Source: CAYXDO01 sp964463485 (lineage in GTDB: Bacteria; Myxococcota; Kuafuiibacteriia; Kuafuiibacteriales; Kuafuiibacteriaceae). Taken from it: 64,000 nucleotides of DNA. Shown here one piece after another: positions 52,899 to 62,667 of this stretch. Each line of letters opens with the position of its first letter. Position 1 is the first letter of the stretch. The position numbers and the translations under genes are program-made. The notes beneath the pieces were generated by a model. It saw nothing but the letters and a program-made list of their open reading frames with translations. It was not told where the DNA came from and ran no database searches. The stretch is from assembly GCA_964463485.1 (NCBI GenBank), contig CAYXDO010000028.1, forward strand, positions 1-64,000. Direction: 5' to 3'.

Positions 52899-53627
52899 TC
52901 AGTCGAGATCTCGGATTCGCGTCCGCCTGCCGAGCTCGTCGGACATCGACGGGCCGGCGATCCTCAACGCCGCCTCTTCGATCCACTCGGAGCGGCGACG
53001 TTCGGTTCGAAGGCCGCCCGCGAGCCATTCGCTCACTCTGCGCGAGAGGTCCTCGAGGCCACGCAAGAACCGAGCATCTGCGCCCGCGACCACTTCGATC
53101 GCATCGGGGCGGGTCTCGAACTTGGCCTCGAACGTCGACCTCACGCGATCGTCCATCTCCTCGGGAAGGATGACGTATACGGACGCCTCGAGCTCGCTGA
53201 GCTCGAGGGGCTCGGTCGGTGCGACGAGGATGAGGTGGCGGCACCGTCCGACCTTCTTGGCGATGGCGGTCGCGGTCGTGGCGCCGGAAAGATAGCCCGC
53301 GATGGAGAGGTCCGAGCCTACGCTCTCTTCGAGGTGAGCGTACGCCGCTTCGGCGTCTTCGAGCGCTCGAGTCGGGTCTCGCGCGCCGATCGACGCGCCG
53401 ATCCCGCGATGCGAGAAGCGCAGCGACGGACGGCCGTTCCGCGCGCAAGCGAACGCGAGCTCGGCCACCACTGGCGCGTGCAGCCCGGCGTTTCCGGATG
53501 GGTCGACCGCCGGGCAAACGAGGAGCCCCGGGGTCTCGTCGCCGCGGTGAAACAGCCCTTCGAGCGTGATTTCGTCGCTGACCGTGATGATCGCGGGGCG
53601 CTCGAGGAACTGTCCGGGACGAACCAC
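52899..53627 (-). CDS. Alpha/beta-hydrolase-fold protein lacking the nucleophile Ser
   Basis: About 242 residues from GTG 53627. It resembles short-chain alpha/beta hydrolases: GLLVCPAVDPSGNAGLH near the N terminus, FSHRGIGASIG, and the nucleophile-elbow region SIAGYLSGATTA. In hydrolases that elbow reads Gly-x-Ser-x-Gly (GYSFGA-like); here Leu occupies the Ser position and the Ser is one residue later. It may be inactive or use a different geometry. Convergent with rplT and divergent from the FHA gene. Confidence 0.6.
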   Translation of the reverse strand: MVRPGQFLERPAIITVSDEITLEGLFHRGDETPGLLVCPAVDPSGNAGLHAPVVAELAFACARNGRPSLRFSHRGIGASIGARDPTRALEDAEAAYAHLEESVGSDLSIAGYLSGATTATAIAKKVGRCRHLILVAPTEPLELSELEASVYVILPEEMDDRVRSTFEAKFETRPDAIEVVAGADARFLRGLEDLSRRVSEWLAGGLRTERRRSEWIEEAALRIAGPSMSDELGRRTRIRDLD

Positions 53628-53687
53628 AACGCATCGTAACCCGCGCCGACTCGGCGGGCCCACATTCGTGTTACGAGCAGGTCTCGA

Positions 53688-54095
53688 ATGCTGACCGTGA
53701 CCATTCGAGCCAAGGACGCTGAAGACATCGTCGAGTCCTTCGAGGCCCGCGAGCTTTACGTGGGCCGCGGACCCGAGAACGAGATTTGCCTGCCCAAGGG
53801 CAACATCTCCAAGCGGCACTGCCGCGTGAGCGTTCAGGACGGTCGTGTCTTCGTCGTCGACCTCGGATCGGCGAACGGGACCTTCGTCAACGGGAAGCGC
53901 GTGCTGCAACCTTGCGCGATCTCCGAGACCGACCGGGTCTACGTCGGGGACTTCACGCTGACCTTCGCTTCGGACTCCGACCGAACCAAGACCGATCCGC
54001 CGCCGCCTTCTCCCGAGCTGGCTCGGCTCGGGACTCGGCGAGAGCGACTGCGGGTCTTGGCCCATCGAATCGCGGACGAGCTCGATCGCGCCTGA
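53688..54095 (+). CDS. FHA-domain protein
   Basis: A 135-residue protein that is essentially one forkhead-associated domain (about 1-100): ELYVGRGPENEICLP, NISKRHCRVSVQ and LGSANGTFVNGKRV. These contain the Gly-Arg, Ser-x-x-His and Asn-Gly positions that bind phosphothreonine. A short Pro-rich and Arg-rich tail follows. It would read out Ser/Thr kinase signals; the kinase partner is unknown. Confidence 0.9.
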   Translation: MLTVTIRAKDAEDIVESFEARELYVGRGPENEICLPKGNISKRHCRVSVQDGRVFVVDLGSANGTFVNGKRVLQPCAISETDRVYVGDFTLTFASDSDRTKTDPPPPSPELARLGTRRERLRVLAHRIADELDRA

Positions 54096-54161
54096 GCCGA
54101 CTGGCGAAGCGGAAATTCGCTCCGGCCTGCGTTTTCGAATTCATCGCATTTCGAAGAGCCG

Positions 54162-55145
54162 ATGCGCCGCGAATTTCGAGAAAGTGAGATCGATTCCAGA
54201 GTAACCTCCGGCGCCTTGTCTTCGCGGACTTCGCGCGCGCTCGGCATCCTCACCGTGCTCGGCACGATCGCGGCGGGCTCGTATGGCACCGCGTTCTGGC
54301 TCCTTCGCGATCGAGGTCCGAGCGCAGAAGCGATCGAGGCGGCAGCTCGCGAGCTCAGGACGGCCTACGAGCCCGGAGACCTCATCTTGATCCAGCCGTT
54401 CTACGCGACGAGGGCTCGCGAATGGCTCGGAGATCTCGATCCGGTCGCGCCCCAAAATCCCCTCCTCGAGGACTTCGAGACACACCGTCGGGTGCACGTG
54501 TTCGGCCTGTTTGGCTCCGCCGAGGCCCTCGCCGAGCCGTTTTTGCGGATGGGTTTGAGTAGGGTCAAGGTCGAGAGCCCCACCAAAGGAATCACGATCG
54601 CGACCTACTCGGTGAGTGCGACGACTTCGATCGAATACTCATTTAGAGACGAACTGAAACGAGCGCGAGTCACCTACGAGCAAACGGACGGAAAGCTCGA
54701 GCCCTGCGATCGCTACACCGATGAGTTCGGGCGCGGGGGTGCGATGGGGAGGTGGTCGTGTCGCCGCGACGCTGAGTGGTTCTACGTGGGCAAGGAGTGG
54801 CATCGCATGGGGGACCACCCGAGACTCTGTCTTTGGGCTCACCCGCCCAACTCGGGCCGGCTTCGAATCGAGTTCGGAGACGTCCCGCTCACCGGGATCC
54901 TGGCGGGACGGGCCGGGCACACGCTCAACTCTTCGCTCCACGCGCGGGAGCGAGTCGACCTCGAGATCGAAATCAGCGGAGTGGGTCGTCAGGTGTACTC
55001 GTTCGGGTTGTCCGAGCACTGGCGTCCTTTTTCGCTGGTGACGCCCGACGTAGGGACCGCGACGGTGACTTTCTCCGTCTCGTCGCCGGATGCGGGGGCG
55101 AATCACTTCTGCTTCGAGGCCTCGATGCGACGACGGTCGGGTTGA
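54162..55145 (+). CDS. Hypothetical membrane-anchored protein
   Basis: A 327-residue protein with one N-terminal membrane helix (about 27-48, LGILTVLGTIAAGSYGTAFWLL) and a large, probably periplasmic domain. It contains several Cys and Trp (GRWSCRRDAEWFYVGKEWHRMG, PRLCLWAHPP) and a beta-rich C-terminal part like a jelly roll. No family recognised. The genes before and after it do not overlap, so its context gives no clue. Confidence 0.55.
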   Translation: MRREFRESEIDSRVTSGALSSRTSRALGILTVLGTIAAGSYGTAFWLLRDRGPSAEAIEAAARELRTAYEPGDLILIQPFYATRAREWLGDLDPVAPQNPLLEDFETHRRVHVFGLFGSAEALAEPFLRMGLSRVKVESPTKGITIATYSVSATTSIEYSFRDELKRARVTYEQTDGKLEPCDRYTDEFGRGGAMGRWSCRRDAEWFYVGKEWHRMGDHPRLCLWAHPPNSGRLRIEFGDVPLTGILAGRAGHTLNSSLHARERVDLEIEISGVGRQVYSFGLSEHWRPFSLVTPDVGTATVTFSVSSPDAGANHFCFEASMRRRSG

Positions 55146-55171
55146 GTCGTGTTTCTCGTACTCGCATTCTT

Positions 55172-57541
55172 CTACTTCGAGACGTCGATTCGAATGACTC
55201 TCCCGTCGGCGAACGCGACGAACGCGGCTCCGGCCTGGGTGACCGCTCCGACGATGCGTCCTCCGAGGAAAAGTCTTCGATTCGCCGTACCCAGCGCGTC
55301 CAGCTCCCCAAAGTCAGCCGACGTCGGCGGCGGCCAGGGCTTCGCCTGTGAAACGACGAGAGTTTGGCTGCCCAGGGTCAGGAGCTCGACCGGTTCGATC
55401 CCGTAGGGGAGGGCCGTGGCCTGCTGAGTGAGGAGGATCGAATCGAACTGACTCGAGTCTGACCCATCGGGGGTGATGGCCTCGAACCGAACGCCCGTGC
55501 CCCAGTGTCGCCCGATCACGAGCGAATCAGGGCACTGCGCGAACAGGCGACCAGACGAGCCGAGCCCTTGGTCGTCACCGCTCGTCGTGATCTTGCGCAG
55601 GCGGAAGTCACCTTCTCTCGTGGGCTGAAGGCGCGCGATCTGAGGCGTGCAGGCGTTGTCCCCGCCGTGCGCCACCCACGCGAGCCCATCCACGCTTGCG
55701 GCAGAGCCGCCCTCCAAACAGGTGGGTACTGAGAGCTCCTGAGTGCCTCTACCTCCGACGATCCAGACGCCGTGCGCCGTCGAGATCACGAGGCCTCGGG
55801 GGATCGTCGCGAGCCCCAGACGCGGCTCGAGCGTCGCCTCGAGGACTGTCTCGAGCCTGTCATTTCGGAGAACCGCGGCACCCTTCGGGCTGGCTACGAA
55901 GACAGAGTCGGTTCGTGCGTCGGCCTTCACCGCAAACGGCTCGCCGAGTCGCCAACTCACGCTCGCCGTCTCTACCCACGCACCCTCGATGTCGATGCGC
56001 CGAATATTGCGAGCGCCGAGGAGCAGGAGCTCGTGGTCTCCGACCGGCGCGAGCCCCACCAGCCTCTCTCGCTCGGGCTCCGAAGTGACGAGCCTGAAAG
56101 CAGAAGTCCCCGTGCGAGTGAACAGGCGTCCACCGGCGGTCTCCGCGATCGCCCACCCAGGAATCGATTCGAAGAGACGCAAGGTCTCCGAAGGGAGCCC
56201 AACTTCGCCATATTCTCGCCGCCTGGGCGCAATGCCTCCGCCCAGCTCGATGAAGCTCCCCGAAAACGAAACTCTCACTCGATCGGCACCTTCGTCGGCC
56301 GGGGAGAGTCCGTTGATCGGCTCGGTGAACTCCGCGTCTACGACCCAGGCTTCATCGACCGGGCCTCCAGGAGCTGGGCGTGGTCGTGAGCTCAGCGTGT
56401 ACGTAGAGGCGTGCCACAGTCGCCCCTGAGTCGCGAGGAGTTGCGGGAATCGTGGAACGCTAGCAGCGAAGTGAGTCACCTCAGCTTCGCCATTCGTCGT
56501 CAGATCCACGCCCTTGATCGTGCCTTCGGTGGCGGCCAACAACCGGCCCGGCTCGACCTCGACGGCCGTGCCGACCTCCGAGACGGTGAGCGTTCCGCAC
56601 CGGACCGCGTCGCTCTCGAGTGAGCATTCGGCGATGACGTACTGCTCCCCCGAGAGCGAGGTGACATAACCTGGAGCGTAGAAACGGTCCGTCTGCCCGG
56701 AACGGACGAGGGTGAGAGGGAGGAATCGCTTCTCGAGGTCCGCCCTCAGTCTCACCGGCGCCTGGCCCGAAGTGAGGAGAAAAAAGGCCGCTTCCTCGTC
56801 GGAGGGTTGTACGAGGAGCCATCGTTTGCCCGGCAAGCCGAGCGCCGCGGTGACTTCGGTATCGAGTGTGATGGTCTCGATCCCTCCGTCGCCGGAAATC
56901 AGCGCGACACTTCGGTCCTCGAACAGCGCGATCGCACCTTCGGGGGTCTGGGCGATGAGTCCTCGCGGGAGCAGGCGCGGCGCCGGCCAGATGGTGCGGC
57001 GCTCGACGTGACCCTCGGCCCCGGTCGGCGGTGCGCAGGGGCAAGGGCCATCGAGGCCCACGGACACCGACTTGCGCGTTCGCTCCACGAGGGGGTCGAG
57101 CGAGGGATCGGCGGGCACTCCGTCCACGTAGGCCGGCGCAAACTCTGGGATCGGGCAGGTGTCACCCGCGAGTAATTGCAGGGCAGGCTCGTCGGTCGGG
57201 ACTCGGCAGCGGTGGCAGTCTCGCATGCCAATCGAGAGTGTGAGTCCCAACTCTTTCAGGGGCGCGTCGAAGTTGGCGGCCTGGATCTCCCCAGCTTGAA
57301 TGAAATAGGTGATCGTTCGGGGACCGTCGCCTGATTCTTCGGTGATTTTCGTGGGCGGATTTCCGCTGAAGACGAGCTCGGCTCGAGTTGCTTGCTGACC
57401 CGCGCCGAGATGCACGACGATGGCGACGGCGCCGTCTTCGAGGGGCAGGACTCGGGTCTCCGCGGAGCAGCCGAGGGCGAGGAAGGTGAGCCACGCGGGC
57501 ACGCCGCGATGGCGCCGAACGTCGACTCCCGGGCGAAGCAT
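55172..57541 (-). CDS. Large lipoprotein with propeller-like repeats
   Basis: A 789-residue lipoprotein from ATG 57541, with lipobox FLALGC near residue 23. The long exported part repeats short beta-strand patterns such as LPGKRWLLVQP, LIAQTPEGAIALFEDRSVAL and RGLVISTAHGVWIVGGRGTQEL, which suits a beta-propeller. Several Cys-rich motifs occur (DGPCPCAPPTG, RDCHRCRVP). It is divergent from the 1213-residue lipoprotein, and the two probably share a regulatory region of about 295 bp (57542-57835). Function unknown. Confidence 0.65.
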   Translation of the reverse strand: MLRPGVDVRRHRGVPAWLTFLALGCSAETRVLPLEDGAVAIVVHLGAGQQATRAELVFSGNPPTKITEESGDGPRTITYFIQAGEIQAANFDAPLKELGLTLSIGMRDCHRCRVPTDEPALQLLAGDTCPIPEFAPAYVDGVPADPSLDPLVERTRKSVSVGLDGPCPCAPPTGAEGHVERRTIWPAPRLLPRGLIAQTPEGAIALFEDRSVALISGDGGIETITLDTEVTAALGLPGKRWLLVQPSDEEAAFFLLTSGQAPVRLRADLEKRFLPLTLVRSGQTDRFYAPGYVTSLSGEQYVIAECSLESDAVRCGTLTVSEVGTAVEVEPGRLLAATEGTIKGVDLTTNGEAEVTHFAASVPRFPQLLATQGRLWHASTYTLSSRPRPAPGGPVDEAWVVDAEFTEPINGLSPADEGADRVRVSFSGSFIELGGGIAPRRREYGEVGLPSETLRLFESIPGWAIAETAGGRLFTRTGTSAFRLVTSEPERERLVGLAPVGDHELLLLGARNIRRIDIEGAWVETASVSWRLGEPFAVKADARTDSVFVASPKGAAVLRNDRLETVLEATLEPRLGLATIPRGLVISTAHGVWIVGGRGTQELSVPTCLEGGSAASVDGLAWVAHGGDNACTPQIARLQPTREGDFRLRKITTSGDDQGLGSSGRLFAQCPDSLVIGRHWGTGVRFEAITPDGSDSSQFDSILLTQQATALPYGIEPVELLTLGSQTLVVSQAKPWPPPTSADFGELDALGTANRRLFLGGRIVGAVTQAGAAFVAFADGRVIRIDVSK

Positions 57542-57835
57542 CGCGAGGAATCTACGATGGCCGCGCGGCCGTGTATAGAGCACTCATGCGTCGGATCCGA
57601 GTCGAGCTTCGTTGCACCCGATCAACGCTCCGTTCCGATTTGCGCCGAGCGGAGCTGCTTTGCGGGATTCAGAGGGCCGGCACCGCGAACTCATCACACT
57701 CATCCGATCCGGGCATCTCATTTCCGCCACCAAGAGATCGGTCGCGGCTCGGGCTTGACTGCGGACTCCGGACCGCTGCTTGTGGTGTTTGAACAATTGT
57801 CGAGCTTGATCGGGCAGCTCGCGGCTCATGTGAGC

Positions 57836-60800
57836 ATGAGCCGTGGTGGATGGCTGGGCGTCGCGGCTTTCGTGGCGGGTCTTTCATCGGCCTGCACCCG
57901 CGACGTGGCGTTGTTGCAGACCGAGGCCCACGTACGCTTGGCTTACGACGGCGTTGTTTCGATCCGCGTGCTCGACGCTGCGGATGGAGCGCACGTGGTG
58001 TCGTGTTCGGAGGTAGGCAGCTTCCGGCCGGTCCACCGTTACGTTCCGTCGAGCGGTTTTTCTTCACTCGCGTCCTACGCCGCCAAGGAGCTCGCCGCTC
58101 GTCCTTCTGAGCTGATTCGACTGCCGCTCGAGGTGCCAGCCAACCCATGGGGTGCAGGCCTCGTGTACGTCCAAGCGCTCAGCGAAGAGGGTCTGCCCGT
58201 GCTCGAAGGGTGCGTTTGTGCCCGCTTCGACCCGGACGGCCTTTCCGAGGACGTCGATGCCAACTTCGAGGTGCTCAGGCGATGTCGCAGGTTCGACGAG
58301 GGCCCGTTCGACGTGGGCCTCGAGCCCCTAGTGCCAGAGGGCTTCGAGCTCACTGCGTGCGGTGCGGAGGCCTTCGTGGGTCTGACCGGGGAGCACCAAC
58401 TTCGTCCGGGGATCTGTCTGGAGCCGCGGCCTTGCGGCGGTACGGGCGGGTCGGAGCCTTGTTACGAGTGTTCGTCCGAGAGTTGTGAGGAGCTCGGTGA
58501 TTTGTCCTTCGCGACCGTACGAATCACTTCGGAACCTCCGGGCAGGGTTGCCGTAGGAGCTCAGGTAACGGACCGAAGGGGAATGGTGGTTCCGCGCTCG
58601 AACATCGACTCCTGCGACGGGGAGCTCTCGTTGTCGGCCGAGATTCCCGGTCGCCCTGAGTCGCGGATCGAGGTCCCCATCGAGTGTACGCCGAGAGTCG
58701 AGCTGCAGCTCGTAGCGACCCAGGTCATTTCCGACTCGGATCCGTTGCTGGCGACCGTACGCGCCGACGACCGAGATGGGATCGCGGTGGCGTTCGACGC
58801 CGACGGCGCGACCGAGGTCGAGCTCTTTCGCCTGGGTGATCGGCTTGAAGCGACCTCGTCGGCTGACTTTCCGGGTGAGAAGCCCCTTTCCATGAGAGGA
58901 GAGAAGAACCAAGGATCGTCCCTCGCGCTCCTCACCCGAGGACCCACCGAGAACGCCATCCTGCGAGCGTTTCGAGCCACTTTGGGGGTCGAATCGCTGA
59001 CGGTCGTTTCCACCGCTTCTGGGTCTTGTACGAGAGTATGCGCGGAGAGCTGCGGTGATCGCGGAATGTGCCCCAAGTCAGTGACGAGCGCGACGCTCTT
59101 CGGTGCGGACGTCGACCTCGACGGTCGGGCTGACTTGGCCTTCGCGACTCCAGACGGAGCGCTTTCGGTGTACCGTTCCGACGCCGAGTCGGAAGGCGTG
59201 CTCCACCGTTGTGAGTGTGGGGAGCTCCTTCCGCTTCGAGCGGTCGCCTTCGACTATCGAGAACGCGAGGGTCCGACGATCCTCTTCGGCAGCAAAGATG
59301 GGCTGTTCGTTCAGGGCTCGACGTCGAGGCTCGCCGGTCCGCGGTGTTCACTCACGACGCGCGCCTGTGAGTCGGGGCTGGAGTGTGTGCAACGCTGTGA
59401 CGACCCCTTCGGCACCTGCTTCACTCCCTGCGTGGTCGGTGCAGCGGATTGCCCAGGACGACAAGTGTGTATTCCAAGCGCTCCTGGAAGCAGCTCCGGG
59501 CTGTGCACTCGCCAGACGCTCGGCTGCGACGTTCCCACGAAGATATTGGATCGCGGGCCCGTCCAAGGGCTGGCCCTCGGGCGCTTCGACAGCGGAACCG
59601 AGGACGACCTGGCCGTCCTCCTCGAGAGCCCGAACGGACCGGAGCTCTCGGTGCTGTTCGGTCGCCTCGACGCGCTACAGGACGGCCATCGGCTGAGTTT
59701 GTACGAAATGCTGGCAGACGGGTCGACCCCGGTCGCGATGGCCGTGGCGGAGGTGAATGCAGATGGGTTCGATGATCTCGTCGTGCTCGCGCATGATCGC
59801 GATCAGAAGGCGCGCCTCGACCTCTGGATCGGGCGCGGGCGCGGATCGATGGCGCCGATCGTCGGAGCGCCCATTCGTTGCGACTCCGTGCGCGCGGACT
59901 TGGCGATGGGTGACTTCGACGCCGATGGGCGCGACGACGTCGTCGTCGTGTGCGGAGCATCGGAGAGCTCGAAGCTCTCGATCTTCGCTCCTCGCGCTAC
60001 GGATGGCCAGCGTGGTGTCAACTTCGCCGCGCCGATCGTGCTGACCGGCGCGCAAGGCTCACGCCCGGTGGCGTTGGCGCTCGGTCAAGTCACCGGTGAT
60101 CTAAGCCTCGACCTGGTGGCGCTCTCGTGTGAGTCGGCGGACGCCAAAGGGTGTGGGTTGGGAGCCGCCGCGCGTCCTCCGCTCGGCCGCACGCGCCTCA
60201 CGGTCTTCGATGATTTGTTGGCGTCGCCTCGAGGGGAGCCGCTCGGAGTCGAGCTCGGCTGGGCCGGCTCGGGGTTGTGGGTTGGGCCGCTCTCCGAGCG
60301 CGACCACGACGACGTCGTCGTCGTCAACGCTCGCAGCGCCGATTGCGCTACGCCTGCGTGCGAGAGAAGTGAGATCAGAGTGATCAACGCGGGCGGAGAC
60401 CCGTCGGGTTGGTCCGTCGATCGGCTGAGTGTGGACAACGCAGTCGGGCTCGCAGCGTTCCGCAGCGACGTACTCGGATCGAGCTCGCTGGTGACGCTCG
60501 GGCAAGGTCGCAGCGTCAACGATCGACCTTGTTCGACCAGGGACATGTGCCTTCCTCACGACGTGTGCCCGCGGTTGGAGGAGTGCGGGTGCCCTCCGGA
60601 GGAGCTCTGTCAGTGTCCGCGGGGTGAGTGCGACATAGGTGTCTGTGTCCCGCAGACTCGGGCGCTCAGTGTGATCGATCCGAGGCCGCTCATGGTCGAG
60701 CGGTTTTCGTGTGAAGAGCCGCTGCTCGAGTGCAGTCGGGGTGCTCAGCCTCGATCCACGTGCGGGTGCGCAGGCGATCCGGACGCTCCCTGCGAGCTCG

Positions 60801-61477
60801 ATTCTTGTGGGTGTGAAGTGCCGATCCGTGCTCGGGTGGGAGCGTTTGGGCAGGCCGCGGTTGCTTACGACGTCGCTCCGATGGCATCGGACCAGGGCGA
60901 CGACTTGGTCGTGGCGACCGATCGCGGGATCGCGATGTTTCGCCAGGGAGGGCAGGGTGTGAGCTTCGACCGTACGCTCTCGGTTGGCTCGGTCCGTGAC
61001 GTGGAGCTCGGATATCTCGACTCGGACTCATCGTATGATTTGGCCTGGATCGACACTTCGCCTTGTCCGGTGGGCGGGCCGCTCGAAGCCGTGTGCCCGC
61101 TCGGCAAGTCGAGATCACAGGCGCGCGGCTGCCTCGGTGTCTTGTCGTTCGACGAACGCGGCGACTGGACGGGGGCGACTTCGTGTGTGCGCAGACAGCT
61201 CGAGTTCGAACCCACCGCCATTTGCCTCGGTGACTTCGACGGTAACGGCGTGACTGACGTGGCGGTGACCTCTGCCTCGACCTCGAAGATCGACGTCTTC
61301 CTTTCTAGCTTGGAGAGCAGGTCCGGCCCGCGACTTTCCGCGCCGGTGCGAGTGGCCATCCCTGCGTGGCTGGTGGGTGGCCCGCTCCTCTGTCGGGATC
61401 TCAACGGAGATCGGCGGACCGACTTGGTCACCGCATCCCGAGGGGGCGAGGTGATCGTGTTCTCGAGCAAGCCCTGA
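57836..61477 (+). CDS. Giant Cys-rich lipoprotein with FG-GAP/VCBS repeats
   Basis: A 1213-residue protein from ATG 57836, with a signal sequence ending in SSAC. It carries several Asp-rich FG-GAP-like repeats: ADVDLDGRADLAFATPDG, VNADGFDDLVVLAHD, GDFDADGRDDVVVVCG, GDFDGNGVTDVAVTS and DLNGDRRTDLVTASRGG. These are calcium-binding blades of integrin-alpha-like propellers. Between them are Cys-rich knots (CECGELLPL, CGCPPEELCQCPRGEC). Likely on the outer surface; function unknown. The longer frame to 57392 is a shadow without signal. Confidence 0.75.
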   Translation: MSRGGWLGVAAFVAGLSSACTRDVALLQTEAHVRLAYDGVVSIRVLDAADGAHVVSCSEVGSFRPVHRYVPSSGFSSLASYAAKELAARPSELIRLPLEVPANPWGAGLVYVQALSEEGLPVLEGCVCARFDPDGLSEDVDANFEVLRRCRRFDEGPFDVGLEPLVPEGFELTACGAEAFVGLTGEHQLRPGICLEPRPCGGTGGSEPCYECSSESCEELGDLSFATVRITSEPPGRVAVGAQVTDRRGMVVPRSNIDSCDGELSLSAEIPGRPESRIEVPIECTPRVELQLVATQVISDSDPLLATVRADDRDGIAVAFDADGATEVELFRLGDRLEATSSADFPGEKPLSMRGEKNQGSSLALLTRGPTENAILRAFRATLGVESLTVVSTASGSCTRVCAESCGDRGMCPKSVTSATLFGADVDLDGRADLAFATPDGALSVYRSDAESEGVLHRCECGELLPLRAVAFDYREREGPTILFGSKDGLFVQGSTSRLAGPRCSLTTRACESGLECVQRCDDPFGTCFTPCVVGAADCPGRQVCIPSAPGSSSGLCTRQTLGCDVPTKILDRGPVQGLALGRFDSGTEDDLAVLLESPNGPELSVLFGRLDALQDGHRLSLYEMLADGSTPVAMAVAEVNADGFDDLVVLAHDRDQKARLDLWIGRGRGSMAPIVGAPIRCDSVRADLAMGDFDADGRDDVVVVCGASESSKLSIFAPRATDGQRGVNFAAPIVLTGAQGSRPVALALGQVTGDLSLDLVALSCESADAKGCGLGAAARPPLGRTRLTVFDDLLASPRGEPLGVELGWAGSGLWVGPLSERDHDDVVVVNARSADCATPACERSEIRVINAGGDPSGWSVDRLSVDNAVGLAAFRSDVLGSSSLVTLGQGRSVNDRPCSTRDMCLPHDVCPRLEECGCPPEELCQCPRGECDIGVCVPQTRALSVIDPRPLMVERFSCEEPLLECSRGAQPRSTCGCAGDPDAPCELDSCGCEVPIRARVGAFGQAAVAYDVAPMASDQGDDLVVATDRGIAMFRQGGQGVSFDRTLSVGSVRDVELGYLDSDSSYDLAWIDTSPCPVGGPLEAVCPLGKSRSQARGCLGVLSFDERGDWTGATSCVRRQLEFEPTAICLGDFDGNGVTDVAVTSASTSKIDVFLSSLESRSGPRLSAPVRVAIPAWLVGGPLLCRDLNGDRRTDLVTASRGGEVIVFSSKP

Positions 61478-61509
61478 AGTCACGCGCTCGAACGAGGTCT
61501 CACCGCCAT

Positions 61510-62667
61510 TTACGAGCCCGACGGAGAAGCGAGCCCGCTTCGAGGCTGAGGCAGGTTTACGAAAAATTTGGATCCCGCCCCGAGCCTCGATTCGACCCAG
61601 ATCTTTCCGCCGTGCTGCTCGACAATCTGACGGCAGATGGCGAGCCCCAGTCCAGAACCCTCGTACCTGTCGTCGGAATTCAGCCGCCGAAATGCCCCGA
61701 AGACCTCCCCGTGATGCTTTTCCTCGATCCCAATGCCGTTGTCCTCGACGCAAAAGGTCGCCGACCCTCGTTCCCTCGCGCAGGAGACGGTCACTCGCGG
61801 AGCTTCGTCCGGTTTGGCGAATTTGAGCGCGTTACCAACCAAATTCAGAAACACTTGATAGAGGCGATCTGGGTCGCCGCGCACCGTGGCGAGCTCTTCC
61901 ACGACGAGCGCTCCATGGGCCAGCGTGATGCGGGGCGAAAGGTCGGACCGAACTCGATCGAGCACCGCCGATACGTCAACCTCCTCGATCCTGCTTGGTT
62001 TCTGAAGACGAGCGTATGCCAACAGAGAGTCCAGCAGGCTCGACATGCGCCCGCATGCACTGAGTGATCGCTCCAAGAAGTGAGCGGATTCCGAACCGAG
62101 CGTATGTGCGGACTCGTCTTTGAGCGCATTGAGGAAGCCCACCGCGACACGAAGCGGCTCGCGCAGATCATGAGAGGCGGCCTGGTTGAACTGTCGGAGC
62201 GCGTCGTTCGCCCTCTCGAGCTCGAGCATGGTCTTCTTGTGAGACTCGACCTCGTCTGCGATCCGCCGACGGTCGTTATACAGGTCGAGGAATACCTGAA
62301 CCTTGCTGAGTAGGATGTGCTGGTTGATCGGTTTGAACACGTAGTCGACGGCTCCGGTTCCGTAGCCCTTCAACACGCCATCCTCGGTTTGATGAGTCGC
62401 GGTCAGAAAGACGATGGGAACGTGAGCGGTGCGTGAATTCGATCTCGCGTAGCTCGCGACTTCGTAACCGTCCATCTCAGGCATTTGTACGTCCAAAAGC
62501 ATGACCGCGAAGTCGCGTTTGAGGAGCTCCTTGAGGGCCGCATTCCCGGATTGCGCGCGCACGAGCTCACACGGTAGTCGCTGAAGCGTAGCTTCGAGGG
62601 CGATGAGGTTCGCTTCGAGGTCATCGACGAGCAAGACTCTCGGCAGATGCGTTTGCATCGGATTCAA
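61510..62667 (-). CDS. Receiver-histidine kinase hybrid (REC-HisKA-HATPase)
   Basis: A 385-residue cytoplasmic sensor. The receiver (about 8-130) has Asp59 in LLDVQMPEMDGYE and Lys in VFKPI. A short linker leads to HisKA with His166 (AASHDLREPL) and HATPase_c with NLVGNALKFA (N box), VEDNGIGI and GSGLGLAI (G boxes). No membrane helix. The 5' end overlaps cheR by 47 bp, so the signal probably comes from the co-transcribed CheR and hybrid-kinase genes. Overlapping order: hybrid kinase, CheR, this gene. Confidence 0.9.
   Translation of the reverse strand: MNPMQTHLPRVLLVDDLEANLIALEATLQRLPCELVRAQSGNAALKELLKRDFAVMLLDVQMPEMDGYEVASYARSNSRTAHVPIVFLTATHQTEDGVLKGYGTGAVDYVFKPINQHILLSKVQVFLDLYNDRRRIADEVESHKKTMLELERANDALRQFNQAASHDLREPLRVAVGFLNALKDESAHTLGSESAHFLERSLSACGRMSSLLDSLLAYARLQKPSRIEEVDVSAVLDRVRSDLSPRITLAHGALVVEELATVRGDPDRLYQVFLNLVGNALKFAKPDEAPRVTVSCARERGSATFCVEDNGIGIEEKHHGEVFGAFRRLNSDDRYEGSGLGLAICRQIVEQHGGKIWVESRLGAGSKFFVNLPQPRSGLASPSGS

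Noticed and set aside
57392..57835. N-terminal extension of the giant lipoprotein to 57392
   Set aside because: The extension overlaps the divergent lipoprotein gene and lacks a signal sequence, whereas a clear one begins at ATG 57836.
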